The translations under genes and the position numbers were made by a program. A stretch of 64,000 bases of DNA from Phytoseiulus persimilis (taxonomy: Eukaryota; Arthropoda; Arachnida; Mesostigmata; Phytoseiidae). Below are positions 48,140-57,993 of this stretch, piece by piece. The DNA lies in the NCBI GenBank assembly GCA_037576195.1, contig CM075102.1, positions 15,744,745 to 15,808,744 on the forward strand, given 5' to 3'. The stretch's first letter is position 1. Every line of letters begins with the position of its first letter. The notes under the pieces are model-generated. The model saw only the letters and a list, made by a program, of their open reading frames with translations. It ran no database searches and was not told the origin of the DNA.

Positions 48140-48520
48140 TCAGGCTGTGCTCGCCACAATCACTGCACTTCCAAGGATCACGACAAGGAGTGTGAGGAGC
48201 GATATTATTGCTTCCAAATTAAAATCGTTGGAACTTGCGTAACGGTGCACTCGGGACAATCAAGCGAGTTCTCACCGACCTCAGTGCTCGGCTGCGGCTC
48301 CGAATCGTTCGCCGCGGCCATTTCTACGATTATTGATGCCGATTCTTCGACCCCCGGGCTGACCAAACGTCGAATATACAATCGAGCTAATTCCCGGCTC
48401 ACTTCGTTTTCACGCCTCAGTAGTGAACGGAGCGGAAATTCATCTCGATAAGAAACAGTCGTTCGAGCCGATCTCTCCATTCCGAGTTCCGTCAAGTAAG
48501 AGCCATAATTGATGTTGGTG
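48140..48520 (-). CDS. candidate 3' exons encoding a C-terminal hydrophobic anchor
   Basis: Two exon candidates match in phase on the minus strand. The first is 48520-48276 (acceptor cgttttcag, donor TCG|GTGAGA). The second is 48210-48140 (acceptor tttggaag, stop TGA). The peptide contains NYGSYLTELGMERS and an Arg/Glu-rich helical part, and ends in a 23-residue hydrophobic tail starting IISLLTLLVVILG. That would be a C-terminal membrane anchor. Entry is phase 2, so an upstream exon is required; I found no matching donor in the mucin-like gene. The product and parent gene are unknown. Confidence 0.33.
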
Positions 48521-48913
48521 CTGAAAACGCCTTGGCGACCTCTGAGCCGGAGGCGATTCTCAGGGGATCGAGAGTGGGGGTTGTGGAGGCGCGCGGTGCT
48601 TTCTGAACTTGATTTCCTTCGATTAACGAGCGCGATCCGCGAGCGCGAATATCGGACTCTCAATAGTCGGGAGCATAGAGCATCGGAATAATTCAAGACA
48701 GACCATGGGCAGCAAATATTGTAATACCAATTATCGTGTGTCTTGTACATGAAGAAAACAGTCATTAAGCCCCTACTCTCTACAAACTGTCAATCTCTCC
48801 GCTGGCGCCGGTCGCTCCGCTACCACTGAACTATCCTGTGTGGCTGGAGAAGGATGCCTCGGAACGGTTTCTCGGTTACCGACAACTTCCTCGAGTCCTC
48901 GCGCTCTCCTGTT

Positions 48914-51900
48914 TCAGAGAGTCGGTTGTACTCCTCCGGGGGAGCTGTTCCTCGCAACAGGGGCGCTGAGAGACGAATCGTCAAGGACGAGGATCTCTTT
49001 TATCAACGAGAGTTCGGCTTCTCGAGATGTGGACATTATCGTGCCACTCCACGGAGGGGTTGCGGTGACGGCGCCTGTCGTACTTTCCCTCGTCGTCGTT
49101 TCCCTCGGTTCATCTGCCTTTCCTCCAGTCAGAGAAAACGTATCGTGATCAGCCGGTCCATTTTGCCTTGCCGGTTCCAGCGGGGTTCGCTGTGGAAACT
49201 CGTGAGTGCTTCCTTCCGGTACCTCCGGAAGTCTGTCCACTGGCGATTCTTCGACGATTGGATCGGCCGATCCGAGAATGTGGGCACTGGCCAGAGGACT
49301 CCGCTGTTGGAATTGGTCACTTGGACGAGGGTCCCCTGCTCCTCGTTCAGAAGATTCCTCTTCGAGCACTCCAATTGCTGCCAGGACGTCGCTTGTGGGA
49401 TGATTCGGGTCCGTTGAGTCCAATGGGCTTCCGAGAGTTGTCTTCCGAGCAGCTTGAGCATGATCGGGCTCTCGCGTATACGCTCGCTCGGTGAAATGCT
49501 GATTTCTTGGTATTAGAACGTTCCTTCGATTCAGTGCGTCGTTCGGCTCGCCATCGCCGGTGACCACGACCCTCGCTGCGGATGAATCGACCCTCTCGGT
49601 AGTTGACGCTGCGTGTTCACGCGTCGCCACAGAGACGGGACTCCTCACGATCCCCTCCACGACCGGCGTTTCCTGTTCTTCGTCTTCCTGCGACGCAATG
49701 CTCCTCACCAGTGACGTGGCTTTATCGGAGTCGACCAGTCCTCTCGTTGTCGGCGGAATCTCTGAGTTGGCGTCTGCTCGAGAAGATTCCGCGCTCGTTC
49801 GGACAGCTGCGGAGGCGAAGCTTTTCGGCACTTCCTCTGCAGTCGACGTTACCAGTTCTGCTCTCTCGTCGGCTGAAGCGCCATGTGCTGTTGGATGATC
49901 AGAATCGAACGGCTCCGATGCTCTCGTCATCATCGGTGATATATCAGGAAGCTCGACATCAGAGCTCTTTCCGGGCAGCTCTGAGGCCGAAGCAGTCGAA
50001 AAGCTGATCAGATACTCCTCGTGGACCCGCGTCGGGTTCTTCGTGTCAGCCTGTCTCCGAGTTGCGAGTGCTATCGAAGAATTAATCACAGAGTCAGCGC
50101 TCGTCGTCTCAGTCGTTCGCGCCGGCAGATTCTCTTCGTCCAGTGGACCATCTTCGAGACCCGTCGAATGGTCGAGCCGTGCGCTCGACATCGACGACGA
50201 AATTCCTCCGAGAGCATTCGGGTAGAGCGACCGTTCGTTGCCGAGATCTATCGAACCCGGGCTCGCCGCCGATGCCTCGAGAGCGAACGCGGAAGGACTC
50301 ACTCCCATGGATTCGGATTTGATCGTTGTGGTGGTTCCCTGCGAAATATTCGCGGCGTTGACTTCACCTTGAGCTGTCCGGTGTGCTTCGAATTCTTCGA
50401 TCGGTCTGTGGACCGGCTCCCCGGCAATCACAGGAGTCTGGCTCGACATCCCGTTCGTCTCACTCCGGTCACTGTTGCCTTCTGGAAGCGTTTCTCTTGG
50501 CCCGAGGATTCCATCTGAACGGTCACCCAAAGAACCGACTGTGTTGCGTCCGCTCTTTATGTCCTCTGCAGGGCCGCGGTCGCTCCTACTGGAGGGGGCA
50601 GCTGCGGAATCCTCGGGGCTACTTTGGATTTCCTCAAAACTGAGTCTCGAAGGAGTTTCTGTCGTTGCCGATGAACTCGTCCCCGGCGGTGTGGGGACCC
50701 TCGTCCTCGTAGCCGTCGATCCGTTGTCTGCAGTGGCCTGCTCGAGGACGACCGCAGGAGGGGGAGTCTTCCGGAGTGGAGGCTCTTCATCCGGCTTCGG
50801 GTCGGGCAACGCAACGGGTCCCTGGAGGCCGGTGTCGGATTCCCGAACCGAAACGGGGGGAGTCGGCTCCAAGGACGTTTCGTTGCTGTTCTCCCACGAG
50901 CTCGCGTTGCGGTCGGGCCGAAGGTTCTCTTGCCAAGCGTCCTCGTCATCGAGACTGGGCACTTCGTCGACCGAAGAGGAATTCTCGTAGTCTGAGCAGA
51001 ATATTGGCTCGAAGGTATTGTTCTTGGAAAGCCTCCAGCAGACTTCCTTCTGGGACGCAGTTTCGACGACCGTGCACTCGAACGAAGCATTGCCAGAAAG
51101 GCGTTTGATATCTCCCATGGCGTAAAGAAGAGTTTCGTCATCCTCCGGGATCTCCAACTTCACGAAGTCGGAAACTGGAGGGTAGGTCTCGAGGGAAACG
51201 TTCGTGTCACACTCGGTCTGGGGACAGGCTCGGACTCGCACCCGATGTTCCTGGAAATCGAGGCGGATTTCGAACTGGAGTTTCTGACTCGTCGCTGTGT
51301 AGTTCACCTTCGTGGGTGTTCTGGCATGGTTCTCCATTATCCAACTCGGAAGACTGCAAAGAGCAAAATCATGATGTCAGTCTCCGGGGGAAAAGCCACG
51401 AAACGAGAAGTGGGTCGCCTATTCAATCTTCCGCGAAGTAATGAGAGCGCGCGAAATTTACGTTTTAGGCTCAACGTCGGCCAGGGGGAGTATGAAGACA
51501 GAGTTGTCGTCGATGGAAACTCCCGCGGCGTATAATAGGTCGTTGACCACAGGAATAACGCTGATGACACCGTGACTCGAGTCGTGGGGCGCAACGCTGA
51601 TAGCGAACCAGATTTTGATGAATTTTTCGAATTTGATCGTGTCGAGCTCCGCGAACTGCTTCATGTCAGCATAGATAACGAAAACACCGCTCGCGGGCGA
51701 CGATGGAGGTTTCGTGATCAGATGACCGCACCAATCGCTTTTCTTCGAAAACTTGAAGATCATTCGGTGCCTGACGAAGGTGCTGTCATTCAAGGATGCC
51801 ACGTGGATGACGAACGCCATGAGAACTATGAAGAGGACCGAATTGAACAAAATGCAATAGATGTGCTCCTCGGACCAGCTGCGGCGGAGGGAAAACGAAT

Positions 51901-52054
51901 GGTTCACTTTGGGCGATTCCGCAGCTTTCTTCTCCGACGAGAGAACTATCGTCGTGATCGACGAGCTCAGTGAGATTTTTGGGGCTTTGTGAGCTCTCTT
52001 TGTCAGCGGAACAGACTCGGTGGCGAGGGTCTTCAGGTCCTCGTCTTCCTGCAT
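48914..52054 (-). CDS. type II membrane protein with long mucin-like ectodomain (two exons)
   Basis: Exons 52054-51462 and 51353-48914 join in phase 2 (donor AAAAC|GTAAAT, acceptor ctctttgcag) to 1010 residues. Residues 1-60 are cytoplasmic and basic. One membrane helix (66-88) has no preceding signal peptide, so the protein should be type II. Residues 90-330 look globular, with hydrophobic strands and several cysteines (DWCGH, CPQTEC). From about 330 to the end the chain is rich in Ser, Thr, Pro and Glu with many possible O-glycosylation sites and little order, like a membrane mucin. No known domain is recognised. The 2.4-kb second exon without a stop strongly supports coding. The donor is weak and upstream exons cannot be excluded. 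Confidence 0.75.
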
Positions 52055-53313
52055 GCTTGCACTTTGTTATCACCGCGAGGAAACACTATCGAGCGAGACA
52101 CGATCGAGAGCTCGTCAAGCTGCTCGAGGATCACCGGCAGCGAACTCGAGAGTTCCTCCGCGATGTCGGTTGGAACCGAATCGCGCTGTCGCATGTCGAT
52201 AGCCCTCATGAGGGACCTTGTGAGAGATTCTGGAATACACTGTTCAGAGGAGATGATTGCTCGTTGCACGAGCAGAATGAGGACTCTTCAAATTGCGGTG
52301 TACGCACCCCGTGGTTTCAGGAAAATAAGTGAGGGAACGATTTCCGGGAACTCAGCACCAGTGGGCTTGGGCTCGCACCGAGCTTCGAGGTTTTTTGGAG
52401 AGAAACCGGGGCCGACCCGGATTTCGATGATGATGTTGTCGGACTCCTTTTTTCTGGCATGGGAGCCATGATGCATCGTTGATGTTGATCACTGACCGAC
52501 GATGGATAATTGCTCTTCGGGTCAGACTCGACCGAATCGCTTCCTGCTTTTTATGTTGGTTCCGAGGCTGAACGTTTCCGTCGGGGAACTCTCATGTTCG
52601 ACCTCTCTTGATGCGTCTGATTTGTTTGTTTGCTCTTTCCCGGGTGGCCTCGGATTCCTCAGCAGATCGTTGAAACTAACAGGAGCAGCTCTCGCGCAGC
52701 TCAATTTCCCAACACCAATTTCGCTCAGTCGGAACCCCGGCCCCGAATTCTAGAACGGCGCTGCAAGGAAGCTTCTTTTCAGATCGAGATTCACCTGACT
52801 CGGACAGTCCTATCCTCCTTACTCTAAATAATATTGAATCGGGCTTTTCTCTCCATGTAGAAGATTTTTCCGGGATCTGTCTCGAGCAACATCACCCTCG
52901 ATCTGGGCTTATCTGGAATATCTGTAATCTTAACAGCAGATATTAGCCGATCTTGAACTTCGACACTCATTGCTAACCGCAGCTAACGAGCATCCACCCA
53001 ATGTCATAGGCTTCTGTCGAGAGGACATGAACGCAAGCTTTCATGCCGAGTTCCGACGAGGAAACTCGAATCAAATACGATAGATGTGAAGATACGACGA
53101 ATCATGTGATCTCCGCTGTCAGTTTTGATGAAACGAGCTCAATGCATCCAGCTCGATTTTGATCTTTTCCCCTTATTTCTGAAAGTACCTGGAACTATTC
53201 GAATCATCAACGCGCGCACGCGCTCTATCCACTCTACAGTTTGAGCGTAGTGTACTCTTCCGATGGGCGTTTCAAAACTTTCGATGATCGCGAGAGCCGA
53301 CGGAACAGATAGA
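52055..53313. other. upstream region of the mucin-like gene
   Basis: It should contain the promoter and 5' UTR of the minus-strand mucin-like gene, and the 3' UTR of the small gene at 53314-53871. Open frames at 52269-52033 and 52476-52288 (minus) do not join the gene with usable splice sites. Confidence 0.35.
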
Positions 53314-53871
53314 TCAGAGCAAGGTGACCGGAGAGGAGGGCATCGCTCTGTCGCTCTTCTCGACGATGTATCGGACTTTCCGCAGCAGATCGTCGACTCG
53401 ATGAGCAATGGAGCGTGCCAACGCTGAGACGATACGCCATCCCGCACCGACGTCTCCACCTCCATTCAAAATAAAGGGACGAAGTTCGGCCTCGATCCTT
53501 CGCACGAAGTCCTCTGAGCTCTGCAGCACTTCTTTCCAGGTGACAGAATCCTGCGGCTCCCCGCGACAACTACACGAAAGTCGCATTAGGAATCGTCGGA
53601 TTTATTCATGACCTAGATTCCGGACCTTGGTCTCTCTCCTGTGATCGGGATTCAGGCTCTCCTCGTTTGGCAAAATTGCTCAGATGTGCTACTAACATGT
53701 TTATCGCCACGTCGCTCATCTCCTCCGAAGCCTCTACGGGTTAAGAGAGAGACAGAGAGAGTACTCTCGAGTAGGCAAAAGCAGAGACTCACACATAGGC
53801 ACAAAAGTCGAGGGTAAAAGAGACTCACCGTTCCATGTGAGGAAAGCGGAGAGCAGTACCAAGTACCACAT
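53314..53871 (-). CDS. small secreted helical protein, family unknown (three exons)
   Basis: I assembled this gene from splice phase. The exons are 53871-53829, 53733-53613 and 53569-53314 (minus), joining to 139 residues. Exon 1 encodes a signal peptide (MWYLVLLSAFLTWN) and ends at a strong donor (AACG|GTGAGT). The second acceptor is strong (ctctcttaacccgtag). The third junction uses a weak donor (TCTAG|GTCATG) and an intron of only 43 bp, the weakest link. The mature chain is mostly amphipathic helix: MSDVAINMLVAHLSNF, then WKEVLQSSEDFVRRIEAEL and IAHRVDDLLRKVRYIVEK. It has one cysteine after the signal peptide. It is probably secreted; function unknown. Confidence 0.55.
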
Positions 53872-54475
53872 GCTGCACTCAATGCAACTTCTCGCTACCA
53901 ACAAATTCAGCGGGGCCAACGGTCTACAACAAAACTTCCGAATAGAGTTATCCCTGAACGGAGGAGTCCAATTCTATCGTTCCCTGACTATATTCTCTCC
54001 CTCTTGAACGATAACGAATAAATTCTTGACGATTTTCGTGAACTCCTCGGATCACATGATCTGAAACTCATCGGAATCGCCGAAGCCTCCGAGTAGTTTC
54101 TCACTCAATAGTTAACTTGGGGCGCTTCGTCGGGAACATTTCCAGAGAAGCCATTCGTCATCGTTCGACGGAGACTTTGGTTTCTTTGAGTGAGAGTGAA
54201 TACACGGACGCTCCAGCGCAATCCTGAAGTCGATGTGTGCGGAGCCCAGGACCGGCTCAGCTAAGACTCGAACCTGTTGAATGTGGAATACGTTCGGGTG
54301 ACGAGGACAACGCCCGAAACACTCTCGGTTATCTTGAGCTGGAGTTTCTCATTCGCGTTTCCATTCACAACTCGACGCTTCTACTCAGTGGGACCGGGGC
54401 GAATAACGGGCATTCATTGGCACTTGCGACGTTGGTAACGCGAATTGGGAAAACGGAACATTGCGAAATCGCTCC
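53872..54475. other. intergenic sequence
   Basis: This holds the presumed promoter of the small gene on its left. A TATA-like word lies near 53986-53991 in minus orientation, over 100 bp from the start codon, which makes it a doubtful core element. No other gene is seen. Confidence 0.3.
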
Positions 54476-54890
54476 CTCGGAGACAGGGTCTCGGCCATCA
54501 AGGTTGGGCCATCGGACCCTTGCATTTTCCACGATTTCGACTAGAATTAGTCAACTTCGAAGGCTCATATCTCGGCTCCCACAGGGGTCGCAGTACCGAT
54601 CGAGTTATTTATATGGCATATCTGTACTGGAGATGGAAGCATACCTTTGAAATGGATGAATTCGAGATGGACGCGAAAATAGTTAGCGTCAAGGGGCCAT
54701 CGAAGCTGGATCGAAAGGTCACTGAGAGTCGAAGCTTATGCAAAGAAGATGATTTTCCTCAAATATAACGCGATCGGCGCCGTAGCCCATCTTGGAGCCG
54801 AGATATGAGCCTCCGAAGTTGACCACTTTTTGTCAACGCAGGCAAAAATCCAAGGGCCCACTAATGGCCGAGACCGTTGCTCTCCAACTT
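54476..54890. repeat. imperfect inverted repeat (fold-back)
   Basis: The left arm (about 54478-54612) and right arm (about 54752-54890) are reverse complements. The best block is GTCAACTTCG(A/G)AGGC followed by TCATATCTCGGCTCC, with GGTCTCGGCCAT further out and CGATCG(A/C)GTTAT further in. The spacer is about 140 bp. No clear target-site duplication is seen. Open frames on both strands across it are by-products of the palindrome. Confidence 0.82.
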
Positions 54891-55445
54891 CAGCTGTACA
54901 ACCTTCCGGGAGTGGTCCGACGGCGGGGCTCGGACCGTGAGCATCCTTAGAAGATTCGGGAAAACGTTGGGACTTTCTCACTGTCCGAAATTCTCCGCAG
55001 TTTCAACAGCCTCTAAGGCTGTACGATTCCCGCCTCCCGGGATTATGTTGAGAAGAAACTTTCGTTCGCGGTTGATTCCAATTGGCGGCTAAACGAAGAG
55101 AGTTGATTGCGCTCGGTCAGCGTGCAAACGTGCCGAGTTTTTGGCGGAATACGAGCGTTTGTTGTCCCACCGGGAGGGAGGAATCAATCCTCAGTAGTTA
55201 TCTTGAGGCCTCATGGTTATTCACAGCTCTTAGCTTCAAATGATCGAGAACCTTTATGCGATGCAAAATGAATAGAGGGGGGCGGCGGCAGATATCATCG
55301 CAGATGCTGCCCCGCATGTTTGCTTAGTGAAGAACCGTGGTATCCATGCATGGAATGATAGGAAAAAGCTCGGGCTCTGCCTCCTTGCCCTAATTGATTC
55401 CTTCAGGCCAACTGAGGATCACACAGACTTCCATGAGAGTTTAAC
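54891..55445. other. intergenic sequence
   Basis: No gene or repeat could be supported between the fold-back and the 3' end of the glycine-rich gene. Confidence 0.3.
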
Positions 55446-55451
55446 TTTATT
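55446..55451 (-). terminator. poly(A) signal of the glycine-rich gene
   Basis: TTTATT on the plus strand (AATAAA on the gene strand) lies about 170 bases beyond the stop codon. Confidence 0.6.
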
Positions 55452-55619
55452 GAGACTTGAACAAACTCTGCCGAAATCATCGTCAGCTCGGGAGACACGT
55501 TCGACCACGGGCTCGATCAGCTGGCTCGCCGAATACACCGAAGACTATGAACACTCTGAGTCCTGTCGAAAACGAACTGTACACCGCCACCAGTTCGCAG
55601 CTTTGACGGCGGTTCTAGA

Positions 55620-56001
55620 TCAGCCGTAGTATCCGTAACCGCCGTAGCCTCCGTAACCGCCGTAGCCCCCATAACCGCCGTAGCCTCCGTAACCGCCGTA
55701 GCCGCCGTAACCACCGTAGCCGCCGTGACCACCGTAGCCGCCGTATCCACCGAATCCGCCAGGCGCGAAGCCTCCTCTGAAGGCACCGAGAGCGATGTAC
55801 GGAGCCACACTTCCAACTCCGAACGCTCCGTACTTCAGCAGTTTTTTATATCCAAAAGCATTCGCCACACTCAGCAGCAAGGAACACAGCACAGCCAGAG
55901 TGCACCAAAGAGAGCTCTGGAAAGGGAATCGACTTGAAAATGCTTACATCCACTGATTTTGGTCGTGGAGTCTGCAGTTCGCTCACCTTCGTGGCTGGCA
56001 T
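55620..56001 (-). CDS. secreted GGY-repeat glycine-rich protein (two exons)
   Basis: Exons 56001-55987 and 55916-55620 (minus) join in phase 0 to 103 residues. Exon 1 encodes only MPATK. Exon 2 completes a signal peptide (SSLWCTLAVLCSLLLSVANA). The mature part has a short hydrophobic segment (YGAFGVGSVAPYIALGAF) and then about twelve GGY repeats ending GYYG. Secreted GGY-rich proteins in arthropods include cuticle proteins, adhesives and antimicrobial-type peptides. Which applies here cannot be told from sequence. The start at 56001 is chosen because it supplies the charged N-terminus and a strong donor (AAG|GTGAGC). A TATA box lies 37 bp upstream. Confidence 0.78.
55623..55760 (-). repeat. 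GGNGGNTAY codon repeat inside the glycine-rich gene
   Basis: Nine-base units encoding Gly-Gly-Tyr are repeated about twelve times, with one GGH variant. The array is prone to slippage, so copy number may vary between individuals. Confidence 0.9.
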
Positions 56002-56036
56002 GATTGACTCGGGCAAATCCAATCCTGCGTTGAAGT

Positions 56037-56044
56037 CTTATAAG
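56037..56044 (-). promoter_or_regulatory. TATA box of the glycine-rich gene
   Basis: CTTATAAG lies about 36 bp upstream of the start codon. With a usual TATA-to-start distance near 30 bp, the mRNA leader would be only about 10 bases. This is inferred from spacing. Confidence 0.55.
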
Positions 56045-57065
56045 TGTTCCCCGGCGTCTGGCCCTTCCCGTTTCCCCGACGAGCTTCGGTTGAACTCGGC
56101 CTCTTTTCTTCCCCACTTGTTCGAGAGTTTCCTTGCTAAGCGTGGCGCAACCAGACCGTTTTTCTCTGACATTCGGGCCGTCATGATCAACGAGTCGCGA
56201 ATCTCCCCGAGGCCATCGGAAAGCGAAATCAAGAGCGCGACGATTTGCTGATCTGATATCTCAGCGAATTTCACTGACGACACAAGTAGCTTGACGATTC
56301 GGCCTACCAAGAATCGGCAAGTCCAGATTATTTGCGGCGCCTCCTCTCCCCCAAGGGGCCCGCTTCGGGTCAGCGGAGGCTCTGTTCGGATTTCGGAAAT
56401 CAATACATCGGGAGGCCAATTTTCCAATGAGAGTGAATATCACATTCTGGAAGCATGATCACAGTGCCCTAATTCGACTGTCTCAGCTTTTGCCCACGGT
56501 CTCTCGTGTCGATCTTGCTGTGGGTGTTCCAGAACTTTTTCCAGAACTGTTGTGTTGTGAGTGATTTTATTTGCATTCGGATTCGCGAGATGCAACGTGA
56601 ACGCTGCTGCGAATACCACGCCCCACGGAGCGCAAACTGACCTCCTCGCGCCCTGAGAATCGATCACGGGCTTTCGGTCATTAGCATGCCGCCGCCGAAA
56701 AATGATCCGGTGGGCTTGATTGAATTCGCTCAATGTTTAGCCGGCATCTGAATCATTCCGCTCTGCGCCCGTCTTCTCCACAATGAGGGGGATGCCGATG
56801 TGCGGCAAGAAAGCGAGATCCGGAGCGACAACAGTCTTCCAACACAATTCCAACAGAGGCGAGACAAACGGTCGAACAATGCTGGTTCGTTCTCCGCGGC
56901 AGTATTCATTTCATAATAAGATTTCCAACGGAAAGTGTTGATGTCTTCCTTTGATTCAATGGGTTTTCTTCTCTTTGCATGCCTTCGCTGAGATCGCCGC
57001 CTGGAGAACCAGTATAGTCCAAGCCCTTATTGCGGTTTGCGCGAGCCGAAACATGAAGCGTAACC
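56045..57065. other. intergenic sequence between two divergent small secreted-protein genes
   Basis: Minus-strand frames at 56427-56038 and 56733-56440 are open but lack signals, domains and splice links. This is the shared upstream region of the glycine-rich gene (minus) and the gene at 57145 (plus). Confidence 0.35.
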
Positions 57066-57090
57066 TGACGTCATATTCCGGGTATACATA
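57066..57090 (+). promoter_or_regulatory. CRE and TATA box of the small secreted gene at 57145
   Basis: A perfect CRE (TGACGTCA, 57066-57073) is followed 10 bp later by TATACATA (57083-57090). The start codon is 55 bp downstream. This gives a compact core promoter with a short leader. Confidence 0.6.
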
Positions 57091-57144
57091 TTGTGTCCTC
57101 TCGCCTCAATGTTGACAGCCGGCTCGTCGCTGTTTCGAACAATC

Positions 57145-57916
57145 ATGCTCCAGCAACTCGTCTGTGTACGGAGCGCTTCCATTGAACGTTTCTGCGACAT
57201 TATTGCTCAATTTCTCGAGCAACCTCAATAACCGGCTTCTGATTTTGTGTTCGCAGTCGTCACTGTTGATGGCTGTTGTTTGTGGAGCTCATCCAGCCTC
57301 GGATCGTGACAGTTCACTATCTACGACGGAGGATATCAGCGTCCTGTATTCCTTGTATGGTGCTCCAGCCCGAGGGGTCCTCCTGCCTGCGGACACACCC
57401 AACTCACGGGATGGCGCACTCCCCCACCACGCTTTTCAACCCAGTTTTGTTGGTGGGGAAATCCTTCCCCCCCAGCAGGCAGTAATCAACGATTTCACTC
57501 TCAACGGAATAAGAGAAGTCCTAACCGGTATGTGCAGCAGCGGTGCATGAATGTCTTCATCTCGATTCCGGAGCTTTCCCAGCGGAGAATGAGTGTGGGA
57601 AAATAAACAATTCAATGAGTCGCCACCGCTCCATGGAGCTTCCGGGCTGAAGGCACATTGCTCATTTCACATCTCGAGGAGCACTTCTAGGCGGATACGG
57701 AAATCCGTGGTGTGATCTCGCGAAGATTCCATAAACATTCGAAGATAGAAGGGACATTTCTCCGCGATCCGTACTCAGAAGGGCTTCATTAGTTAGGAGA
57801 ACATGATCGTCTGCCCTTCTCGCAAGCGTTTCATCCATCCGACAGGTTTCATGAGGTCACTCAGTCCGCCGGAGGTTGCGGTGAACACCGCGGCGCAGCA
57901 CACTCAGATTCAATAG
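57145..57916 (+). CDS. small secreted protein, family unknown (three exons)
   Basis: Exons 57145-57159, 57257-57527 and 57846-57916 join in phases 0 and 1 to 118 residues. The signal peptide (MLQQLSSLLMAVVCGAHP) is split by the first intron. The mature chain has no cysteine and no dibasic cleavage site. It contains DISVLYSLYGAPARGVLLP and HHAFQPSFVGGEILPPQQ, and ends in the exon-3 tail TAAQHTQIQ. Acceptors are good (tgtgttcgcag, catccgacag). A CRE/TATA promoter precedes the gene and AATAAA follows the stop by 71 bases, which supports the whole model. If exon 3 is not used, translation stops at 57550. Function is unknown. Confidence 0.62.
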
Positions 57917-57987
57917 AAACTGATGGACACGAACGAAGTGTTCCTCCATGGAGATTCCTTCGTCGCTGTCAACCTTCTGTGAATTGC

Positions 57988-57993
57988 AATAAA
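57988..57993 (+). terminator. poly(A) signal of the small secreted gene
   Basis: AATAAA, 71 bases beyond the stop codon of exon 3. Confidence 0.65.

Noticed and set aside
48800..48850. tRNA-like A-box on the minus strand (TAGTTCAGTGGTAG)
   Set aside because: No B-box or matching stems follow, so at most it is a tRNA-derived fragment.
48854..51108. Several plus-strand open frames of 100-190 codons
   Set aside because: They are antisense shadows of the 2.4-kb exon of the mucin-like gene; compositions (Arg/Ser-rich) follow from its codon use.
53408..53586. Alternative frame across exon 3 of the 53.3-kb gene giving a short Cys-rich peptide
   Set aside because: The three-exon model with matched phases gives a longer helical protein with good signal peptide continuity; the Cys-rich reading needs skipping of a strongly spliced exon.
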